A DNA stretch of 64,000 nucleotides from NCBI GenBank assembly GCA_965207495.1, contig OZ242287.1, positions 744,001-808,000 on the forward strand, written 5' to 3'. Made by a program: the position numbers and the translations under genes. The stretch comes from Bin5 sp965207495 (lineage in GTDB: Bacteria; Chloroflexota; Anaerolineae; Caldilineales; Caldilineaceae). Shown here in pieces: positions 8,867-16,151 of this stretch. The notes beneath the pieces were generated by a model. The model did no database searches, was not told the DNA's origin, and saw only the letters and a program-made list of their open reading frames with translations. Within the stretch, counting starts at the first letter, position 1; each line of letters opens with the position of its first letter.

Positions 8867-11260
8867 ATGAAGAACAGAGCGCATGTTCGGACCGCGAGGC
8901 CGCTGGCTTTCCTTCCTCTGGTCGCCATATTTGTGGCGCTTACTTCCCTCTCCTTATATCCAGATAGTGCAACGTACGCACAGACGGAAGCCTCGGAGAA
9001 ATTGGCAGCGCCCGTGTTGACCGCGAGGCCCACTGGGACGAACACGGTGGAACTCAGTTGGACGGCGGTGACCGGCGCGGTCAGGTACGAGCTCTTGGTC
9101 TGGCACGACGGCGCCACCGGCTGGCAACGCCTGGATGACGGTGGCTTGACAAGCACCGCCTACACGCATGGTGAACTTACGACCGGCACGACCTACTTCT
9201 ACGCGGTACGCGCCGTGGGTGCCAGCGGCGCAACCAGCGCTTGGTCGAAACCTACCAAAGCAACCGATCCGGATGGCGCAACGCCCGCACCCACGGAAAC
9301 CCCGGAGACTTTGGCGGCACCGGTGTTGACCGCGAGGCCCACTGGGACGAACACGTTGGAACTCAGTTGGACGGCGGTGACCGGTGCGGTCAGGTACGAG
9401 CTCTGGGTCGGGAAAGACAGCGCCACCAGCTGGCAACGCCTGGATGACGGCAGCTTGACAAGCACCGCCTACACGCATGATGGGCTTACGGCCGGCACGA
9501 CCTACTGGTACACTGTACGCGCCATGGGTGCCAACTGCGCAACGAGCGCCAACTGCGCAACGAGCGCCTGGTCGGAGCATGTCAACGCGACTGCCTTCGG
9601 AACGCAGTCGCCGTCGCAGTCGCCCACACCCCTGCCGCCGGATTCTACGCAGATAGCGCCGACGTTGACGCCAACCTCTGTCTCTACATTAATGCCAGCC
9701 CCCACGCCGGCAACCACTGAAAGGGGCGCGCTCATCGCGCTCTACGAGGCAACCGACGGCGCCAACTGGACGCACAACGCCAATTGGCTGACCGACAAAC
9801 CGCTCTCCACCTGGTTCGGCGTCACCGCGGACAGCAGCGAACGCGTGAAAACTCTGAACCTCCAAAGCAATAATCTGACCGGGCCGATCCCCGATTTGAG
9901 CGCTCTCTCCAACCTTGCACATCTGTCCCTCACAAACAACAATCTGATCGGGCCGATCCCGGATCTGAGCGCGCTCTCCAACCTGACATATCTGACCCTC
10001 AATGGCAAAGGGTTGACCGGGCAAACCTCGGATCTGAACCTCCCTGCCAACCTGCAAAGCTTGGGAATCCGGGGCACCCAGTTGACCGGGCAGATCTCAG
10101 ATCTGAGCCTCCCCGCCAACGTGGAAACCATATATCTCGATGGCAACCGGTTGACTGGACCGATCCCGGATCTGAACGCGCTCTCCAACCTGACAGCTCT
10201 GAACCTCTTGAACAACCAGTTGACCGGAACGATTCCGGCCACGCTCGGCAACCTCCCTTACCTGGGAGAGCTGGACCTCTCTCACAACCAGTTGACCGGA
10301 ACGATTCCGACCACACTGGGCAACCTTCCCCTGGACTTGCTCTCCCTGTCGAATAATAAGTTGAGCGGTTGCATTCCCACATCATTGCGCAGCGTAAGGA
10401 GAAATGACCTGGAAAAGCTGGCCCTTCCGTATTGCGCCGTCGCGCCCACGGGCACACCGACGCCCACGGCCGCACTGACGTCTGCACTCACGGAAACCTC
10501 GGAGACTATGGCGACACCGGCGTTGACCGCGAGGCCCACAGGGACGAACACGGTGGAACTCAGTTGGACGGCGGTGACCGGTGCGGTCATGTACGACCTC
10601 TGGGTCTGGCAGGACAGCGCCACCGGCTGGAAACGCCTGGATGACGGTAGCCTGTCAAGCACCTCCTACACGCATGGCGGACTTACGGCCGCGACCTACT
10701 TGTACGCGGTACGCGCCGTGGGCGCCGGCGGCGCAACGAGCGACTGGTCGGAGTATGCCAACGCGACTGTCTCCGCAACGCAGTCGCCGGCATCTACCTC
10801 TACAGTAATGCCAGTGCCCACCGCCACACCCACGCCTGCACCCACGGAAACTTCGGAGACTTTGGCGACACCGGCGTTGACCGCGAGGCCCACAGGGACG
10901 AACACAGTGGAACTCAGTTGGACGGCGGTGACCGGTGCGGTCACGTACGACCTCTGGGTCTGGCAGGACAGCGCCACCGGCTGGAAACGCCTGGATGACG
11001 GTAGCTTGTCAAGCACCTCCTACACGCATGGCGGACTTACGGCCGCGACCTACTTGTACGCGGTACGCGCCGTGGGCGCCGGCGGCGCAACGAGCGATTG
11101 GTCGGAGTATGCCAAAGCAACTGTCTCCGCAACGCAGTCGTCGGCTTCTACCTCTTCATTAATGCCAGCGCCCACGCCCGCAACCATGGAAAAGGGCGCG
11201 CTCATCGCGCTCTACGAGACAACCGACGGCCCCAACTGGACGCACAACGACACTGGCTGA
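8867..11260 (+). CDS. Secreted FN3/LRR multidomain protein (C-terminal LRR lost by frameshift)
   Basis: 797 residues. Signal peptide about 1-40. Then two FN3-like modules (about 45-130 and 145-235), a Thr/Pro linker, and an LRR block (about 285-525) starting with the ALYEATDGANWTHNANW cap and repeats such as LTGPIPDLSALSNL. Two further FN3 modules (about 545-635 and 660-755) are almost identical, so recently duplicated. The frame stops inside a second LRR cap (DGPNWTHNDTG) because one base is missing near 11249-11253; the sequence after it continues in another frame to 11484. AAGGGAA precedes the ATG. Probably exported and surface-binding; no catalytic motif. Confidence 0.85.
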   Translation: MKNRAHVRTARPLAFLPLVAIFVALTSLSLYPDSATYAQTEASEKLAAPVLTARPTGTNTVELSWTAVTGAVRYELLVWHDGATGWQRLDDGGLTSTAYTHGELTTGTTYFYAVRAVGASGATSAWSKPTKATDPDGATPAPTETPETLAAPVLTARPTGTNTLELSWTAVTGAVRYELWVGKDSATSWQRLDDGSLTSTAYTHDGLTAGTTYWYTVRAMGANCATSANCATSAWSEHVNATAFGTQSPSQSPTPLPPDSTQIAPTLTPTSVSTLMPAPTPATTERGALIALYEATDGANWTHNANWLTDKPLSTWFGVTADSSERVKTLNLQSNNLTGPIPDLSALSNLAHLSLTNNNLIGPIPDLSALSNLTYLTLNGKGLTGQTSDLNLPANLQSLGIRGTQLTGQISDLSLPANVETIYLDGNRLTGPIPDLNALSNLTALNLLNNQLTGTIPATLGNLPYLGELDLSHNQLTGTIPTTLGNLPLDLLSLSNNKLSGCIPTSLRSVRRNDLEKLALPYCAVAPTGTPTPTAALTSALTETSETMATPALTARPTGTNTVELSWTAVTGAVMYDLWVWQDSATGWKRLDDGSLSSTSYTHGGLTAATYLYAVRAVGAGGATSDWSEYANATVSATQSPASTSTVMPVPTATPTPAPTETSETLATPALTARPTGTNTVELSWTAVTGAVTYDLWVWQDSATGWKRLDDGSLSSTSYTHGGLTAATYLYAVRAVGAGGATSDWSEYAKATVSATQSSASTSSLMPAPTPATMEKGALIALYETTDGPNWTHNDTG

Positions 11261-11484
11261 CCGACAAGCCGTTCTCTACCTGGTACGGCGCCGCCGCGGA
11301 CAGCAGCCGACGCGTGACTCAACTGCGCCTCAACCATAACGGGTTGCATGGCACGATCCCGGAACTGAGTGCCCTCACCAACCTGGGAAATCTGGACCTC
11401 GCAGGCAACCAGTTATGTCTGCCTGCGGGATACGATCTGTCCTGTTCCAGAGCCGTAGTGACCGAGCACCTGAACCACCTCTGA
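11246..11484 (+). pseudogene. Out-of-frame second LRR block of the preceding gene
   Basis: After the 1-base deletion the +1-shifted frame encodes LTDKPFSTWYGAAADSSR and then LRR sequence (LHGTIPELSALTNL, ending with the C-terminal cap LCLPAGYDLSC). It matches the cap at 9772-9840 of the same gene, where the intact version reads NWLTDKPLSTW. Without the deletion the parent protein would be about 870 residues and end here. Confidence 0.8.
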
Positions 11485-12064
11485 GTTAAAGGTCAGGGCC
11501 ACACATCTGTCCGTCTCAAAATTGGATCAGGTTGTCACGGAAGCGACATCGGCCACAGGGTACGACCGCCCTCCCACTTTCTTGCAGAATCAAGAGTTCC
11601 CCGAAGAGCAGAGGCAAGCGACAGCTAACCTGGCCCAGGCGTCAGGCCGCGAGCGCACTGCCCTAATCTGGCGCTAGTCCCACTTTCAGCCCGATCCCCG
11701 AAATTCCGACCGCTCTGGCGCCCTTTTAAGGTCTATTATGGTCCCTGAGGTCTTTTGGCCTTGCAATACGAAATGCGCGCACAGCGTTGCTGGCGGCGGT
11801 CAGACCAAAGGCTCGTCACGCCTGCAGCCAAGAATATAACTGTTTCGCATCAGAACAGGGGTTTTCCATATGTTCTGTCTGGCCGGGGCCGGTCGGCCTT
11901 CCCGTCTGCGCTTGCTGATGTGGCAGACTCTACAGCTCCTCTGAAGTCCCGCCAGATCATACTGCACAGAATCGGCAGCAAGCGGGTCGATCAGGTGGCG
12001 ATTCCGCCGGGAGTTCAGGGCACTGTGAGTCCAATTTAGGCGTGTATCCTGGCCTATCCAGATA
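11485..12064. other. Gene-free region
   Basis: No gene I can support. A plus-strand frame at 11755-12039 has no ribosome site, no recognisable motif and an unstructured composition. The stretch ends at the CTAG target site of the IS5-type element. Confidence 0.45.
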
Positions 12065-12116
12065 CTAGGTCTCGTTGACGTTTGATTCGTTCTGTCACAT
12101 TGGCGACAACAGGAGG

Positions 12117-12518
12117 ATGTCTACAAAGAGAATTGCCGACCATCAGTGGCAGAAACTTTACGCATTTTTGCAAGGACACCCTCGTGCCTACGCAGGGCAA
12201 GAGGAGAAGTGTCGCCGTTTCGTTGAGGCAGTTCATTGGATACTGCGCACTGGCGCCCAGTGGCGTGAACTGCCAGACAGTTATGGCAAGTGGAACAGTG
12301 CATTCAAATGCTACGCACGCTGGGAAGAGAAGGGTATCTGGGCCGACATGTTCAAACAGTTCGCTCAGGACCCGAACATGGCAGCGGTCATGCCCGACAG
12401 CACAGCTGTACGCGCCCATATGGGCGCAGCCGGCGGTCAAAAAAGGGGGCCCTCAGCACGAACAGTGCCCAGGTCGGAGCCGGGGCGGATTCAGCAGCAA
12501 GATCCATCTCCTCGTTGA
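12117..12518 (+). CDS. IS5-family transposase, upstream frame (orfA)
   Basis: 133 residues from an ATG at 12117 that directly follows AGGAGG. It carries the N-terminal part of IS427-type transposases (RIADHQWQKLYAFLQG, then EAVHWILRTGAQWRELP) and the first catalytic Asp region (MPDSTAVRAHMGAAGG). After about residue 108 the frame leaves the family and ends. The A6G5 run at 12439-12449 is where ribosomes or polymerase could shift into the downstream frame. Confidence 0.88.
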   Translation: MSTKRIADHQWQKLYAFLQGHPRAYAGQEEKCRRFVEAVHWILRTGAQWRELPDSYGKWNSAFKCYARWEEKGIWADMFKQFAQDPNMAAVMPDSTAVRAHMGAAGGQKRGPSARTVPRSEPGRIQQQDPSPR

Positions 12519-12876
12519 TGCCCTTGGCTTTCCCCTAATCTTCATCTTGACTGGTGGTGAACGCCATGATATGTCCCAAGCTGAGCTGTTGCTCGCCCCT
12601 CTCTATTTTGACGCCGTTATTGCCGATAAAGGCTACGATTCTGACCCCTTGCGAGAGCCGCTCGCAGCCCAACAGGTCGAGGTGGTCATCCCTTCCCGCC
12701 GCTATCGCAAGCAACCATGGGACTATGACCGAGTCCGCTACCGAGAACGCAACATCGTCGAACGTTTCATCAACAAAATCAAGTGGTATCGACGCATTTT
12801 CGCTCGCTATGAAAAACTAGCTCGTCGCTATATGGCTTTCTTGCATCTTGCCGCTACACTCATCTGGCTCGAATGA
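12443..12876 (+). CDS. IS5-family transposase, downstream frame (orfB)
   Basis: From the A-run onward this frame carries the rest of the DDE domain: SKIHLLVDALGFPLIFILTG, then ADKGYDSDPLRE with the second Asp, and the C-terminal VRYRERNIVERFINKIKWYRR with the catalytic Glu. It is +1 relative to orfA (equivalent to -2), so the full transposase needs a frameshift or transcriptional slippage. No start codon with a ribosome site is visible here, which supports expression as a fusion. Confidence 0.88.
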
Positions 12877-13004
12877 ATTGTCAACGAGCCCTAGTTTTCA
12901 GTAGTCAGTTCTTAGTTTTTAGTGGTGAGTGGACCTTTTGCCGGGAGGCACTGAGGACTGCCGATGGACTGTGGCTCAGCAGTTGCCGTTCAGCGATTCG
13001 GGGG

Positions 13005-13160
13005 GGCGTTTCGTTCGAGCCAGGGCAATCTAAGGGAACGAGCGACGATTCAGCTTGGGAGATGTCATGGGGTTCTCCTCTGGTCAGGATGACCTGTGAG
13101 GGAAAGCCGAGGGAATCAACGAGGAGTTGGGCAGGTCGGATTCGTTCGACGGTACCACAA
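13005..13160 (-). mobile_element. Relic of a second IS5-type copy, transposase middle part
   Basis: The reverse strand still reads QLLVDSLGFPSQVILTRG and PHDISQAESSLVPLD, recognisably the same part of the transposase as in the intact element but with many substitutions. It lies 115 bases from the intact copy and in the opposite direction. Together with 15484-15643 it appears to be one old insertion split by the glycosyltransferase segment. Confidence 0.65.
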
Positions 13161-13172
13161 TGGGCAGGTCTG

Positions 13173-15401
13173 TCATCTCCCACAGGCATCACACGCTACA
13201 GCTTGGAAGTACACCAGAAGCAAAGAGTTCTCGCCTGCTTCTGTCGGAATTCTGGGCGCGCCATCGACAGATGCGTCGTAGAGGCCGGCAATCAGGCGCA
13301 GGGGGCTGTCCGGCAGGGTCGGTGGGATGGGCATCGCGACGCTATTCAGAACCTGCGAGCTATCTAAAGGGAGCTCTGGTTCCCACTGGGCGACCAAACT
13401 GCCGGTTTCGTCGAGCAGGTGCAGGAATATCGTTTCGCCGCCGGTCAATACGGTTGGGTCTCCGCTCCATTCCATGTGGACGACCAGCCTGCCGCCGGCT
13501 GGGGGGATGTTGGGGCTGATCTGGGCGCGCTCCAGCGTCAAGCCGTTAGTGAACTGGACATCGAAAAGGCGCCACGCCTGAGGATTGGGCCGCGAGTAGA
13601 GTTCGACAATCCATGGCCCCACCGTTTCCTGGCCCGCCATCTGGTAGGCACTGGACAGTGCCTGCCTGGCATTACTGGTAATTTCCGCAGGGGTCTGCCC
13701 CCTTTGGTCATTTTCCAAGCCCCATACATTTGCCCACTCTTGCAAATTCAGTTCGGCCTCCCCAAGATCCCTATCCGATCGAACCAGCAGAATGACTGTT
13801 TGGACATCCCTACTGCGGAGATCTCTGACGGCTCCTTGGGCCGCATCCAAGTCCATCGGCCAGGGAGCCAGGGAAACGTTCTCAATCTCTCCCGTATAAT
13901 AGTAGGACCAGAGCGCGGGGTCGATAGAAAAAATCTGGGCGAAACGAACGTCTGCCTTGTTGCGTCCGGCGCCCCAGCTATCCAGCATGTGGGCCAGTTC
14001 CCGCAATCCTCGTGACTTTGAGAATTCCGATTCAAAGTGGAAGTTGCGAAAGCTGAACAGATTGCCTGCGAAAACTGCAAGGATGAGTATCGCTGCCGTC
14101 AGGTTTCCGATGCCAATCCTGTTTATGGCCTTCAGGACGCTGGCATTCTTACATCCAGTCCAGTTTTTCCATCTCCGGCCAAGGCGGCTCTCTACATAAC
14201 TGCCTATATTCCCCAGCCCTATAGCCAGCAAAAGCACGAGGGGAGTCAGGGCCAAGGCAAAAAAGCTCCAGAAGAACCCAGGAAAGGTACTACCAGCAGG
14301 TCTCCATACAGTGAACAATGCGACAAGAAAACTTAGCAGTAAGAGGACTGTTGGGCCTGAACTCAGGTGTCGGGGCCCTGCCTTCTGCGCTTCTGAGAAT
14401 TCACCCTCTTCTGGGCCAACCCAACCATTGACGGCTCTTTTTCCCCGGTCGAGCACCCCTCTTTCAGCCAGGAATATTCCAAGAATCGCAGCCACGATAA
14501 GGGGGAATGCGAAAAACCCTGACCCAAGTCTCCAGGCCGGCGTCGGTAAAGAGTATCCTGTCGCGAGCAAGCCGATTTGCCCTAAGATTTGATACACCCA
14601 TGGCTCTGAGGGCCCCCTTGTGGTGAAATCTGTGATCGAGGCCCATGCGTCTACCAGCCATGGAATGCACAAGACGCCCAATGCGATCTGCGAAACGGTC
14701 CATCGCACCGGCAGTGAACCCGCAGGTCCTTGGGCAGAAGCGCTCCCTCCGCCGCGCCTGTCTCGAGCCAGCAAGAAGAGCACGTACAGGTTTTGCGCCA
14801 GGAGAGGGAGAACGGCGAAAGCGTGGGTATAGAAGGTAGAGGCCGTACAGATCACGTACGCGACCAAGGTCTTTCTTCCCCCAACGCCGCCGATAATTCT
14901 CAGGGCCAACAGAATGCTGGCGGTGGTGAGAGCCAGACTGAGCGAACGGTAGAGAACTCCGTGGGTACGCCAGACGGCGTAGGTGTTCACGGCCGCCAAC
15001 AGGACTGCAGCCAAAGTGGAAAATGTGCCAATTCGGATGTCTGCTGCGATACGGTAGGTGAGGGGAATTGCCAATACGCTGCAGAAGGCCGATATCGAAC
15101 GAATGGCAAATTCGCTGGGGCCTGTGATTCTGTGCCAAACGTTTTGCAACCATAAGCTTGCGGGAAGAAGAAGGACTTGCTCCCAATCGAGAGACATTTG
15201 GACGAGTTGAGAGAAAGAATAATCACGGAGGCCATAGACTACACCCTCGAGCTCGCCCAGCTCCTGAGAATCCAGTCGATAGATTCTCAGTGCGAAGCCG
15301 ATGAGGACGGCGATCAGGACGACTGCCCGTAAAGACTGGCTGTCGGCAGGAAACTGATGCTTATTGGGGCTGACGTCTTCCTGTTCATTCGAGCGGGTCA
15401 C
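13173..15401 (-). CDS. Membrane glycosyltransferase-like protein (PMT/ArnT type)
   Basis: I choose a GTG at 15401 because AGGGG precedes it at good distance; the frame is open to 15488, but those codons lie in an IS relic. About 742 residues: a first helix ending FALRIYRLDSQELGELEG, then 9-11 hydrophobic helices to about residue 470, then a soluble C-terminal domain with beta-strand pattern (VVHMEWSGD, ETIFLHLLDETGSL). This C-terminal module is common in large Chloroflexota glycosyltransferases. The usual acidic pair after the first helix (often DE in WYDEA) is not obvious; E residues in QELGELEG may serve. Probable role: transfer of sugars from lipid carriers outside the membrane. No operon partner. 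Confidence 0.75.
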   Translation of the reverse strand: MTRSNEQEDVSPNKHQFPADSQSLRAVVLIAVLIGFALRIYRLDSQELGELEGVVYGLRDYSFSQLVQMSLDWEQVLLLPASLWLQNVWHRITGPSEFAIRSISAFCSVLAIPLTYRIAADIRIGTFSTLAAVLLAAVNTYAVWRTHGVLYRSLSLALTTASILLALRIIGGVGGRKTLVAYVICTASTFYTHAFAVLPLLAQNLYVLFLLARDRRGGGSASAQGPAGSLPVRWTVSQIALGVLCIPWLVDAWASITDFTTRGPSEPWVYQILGQIGLLATGYSLPTPAWRLGSGFFAFPLIVAAILGIFLAERGVLDRGKRAVNGWVGPEEGEFSEAQKAGPRHLSSGPTVLLLLSFLVALFTVWRPAGSTFPGFFWSFFALALTPLVLLLAIGLGNIGSYVESRLGRRWKNWTGCKNASVLKAINRIGIGNLTAAILILAVFAGNLFSFRNFHFESEFSKSRGLRELAHMLDSWGAGRNKADVRFAQIFSIDPALWSYYYTGEIENVSLAPWPMDLDAAQGAVRDLRSRDVQTVILLVRSDRDLGEAELNLQEWANVWGLENDQRGQTPAEITSNARQALSSAYQMAGQETVGPWIVELYSRPNPQAWRLFDVQFTNGLTLERAQISPNIPPAGGRLVVHMEWSGDPTVLTGGETIFLHLLDETGSLVAQWEPELPLDSSQVLNSVAMPIPPTLPDSPLRLIAGLYDASVDGAPRIPTEAGENSLLLVYFQAVACDACGR

Positions 15402-15483
15402 GAGACCCCTTTTTTTGGGGGCTGGGCTGAGGAAACTGCAGTTCACTGCCCTGTCCGGCTGTGAGTAGTTTTCAGGGAACCGC

Positions 15484-15643
15484 GTCAACGAAATGGCGAC
15501 ACTTCTCCTTATGGCCCTTTATGGGCTTGAGTGTGTCCTGGCAAATATGCGAAAAGTTTCTGTCACCGATGGTCGGCAATCCTTCTGGTAGACATTCTAC
15601 TATTGTCGCCAATGTGACAGAGCAATACAAGTGTCAACGATAC
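15484..15643 (-). mobile_element. Relic of IS5-type element, left end
   Basis: Read in reverse, the sequence starts next to CTAG (15644-15647) with TATCGTTGACACTTG and follows the left 160 bases of the intact element closely, including TCTGTCACATTGGCGACAA and the start of the transposase (MSTRRIADHR, then a stop in place of Trp). It ends abruptly near 15484, where the glycosyltransferase segment begins. Confidence 0.8.
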
Positions 15644-15647
15644 CTAG

Positions 15648-16151
15648 TTCGACGATCCCGCCGGACACAGGCGCCGGCATACACAGGATTCAGAGATGAT
15701 GCCCCGGACCGAACTTCCCTGCGCGGCTGGGCCGCAGCCAGGCGGCGCCGCGTGCAAGCGCTGCTTCTGTATCTGTTCGTGTGCGTGGGGCTGTGCGTGA
15801 ACGGTGAAACTTGCTCTGTCGCTACTCATACCGCAATGCTTCTGACGGAAAGATGCGCGACGCCTGCCGCGTCGGCAGAATGGTCGTCAGCAGCGAGAAC
15901 AGCCAGGTCGCCAACTGCACAGGTTGACGTACTGGTCGGAGTCTTCGTTCAACTCGGCGCCGCAGGCGTCCGGCGAGTTCAGTTTACTTCGCAAAAGAAC
16001 TCTGACAGGCAGGCGTTTGCTGAAGTTCTGGGCGTATCCGGGGTGAATATCCGCATGGCGGAGCCGCGTACGAAAGCAAGGGAACCCACAAGGGGTGCCC
16101 CCGCTGCTACGATACTGCGGCATCGAGTCGATGAACCGCCTGCGGCAGGCG
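15648..16151. other. 3' flanking segment shared with 21100-21536
   Basis: No gene supported. From about 15740 the segment is clearly similar to 21120-21536: shared strings include CCGCGTGCAA, GCGCGACGCCTGCC and GGAGTCTTCGTTCAACTCGG. Both lie just downstream of a minus-strand FN3 gene, and both end in the block GGCGGAGCCGCGTACGAAAGC. This shows that the duplications that made the array included flanking DNA. A degenerate form of the 24424 hairpin is present near 16085-16105. Confidence 0.6.

Larger units (their letters stand above)
12069..12890 (+). mobile_element. IS5-family insertion sequence (IS427-like), 822 bp, complete
   Basis: Terminal inverted repeats of about 22 bases: the left end begins GTCTCGTTGACGTTTG and the right end, reversed, GGCTCGTTGACAATTC, with 18 of 22 matching. 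Both ends are flanked by CTAG (12065-12068 and 12891-12894), fitting the YTAR target duplication of this group. Inside are two overlapping transposase frames joined through an A6G5 run. Relics and deletion derivatives of the same element occur at about 13010-13160, 15484-15643, 33973-34216, 44267-44341 and 62189. Confidence 0.92.
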
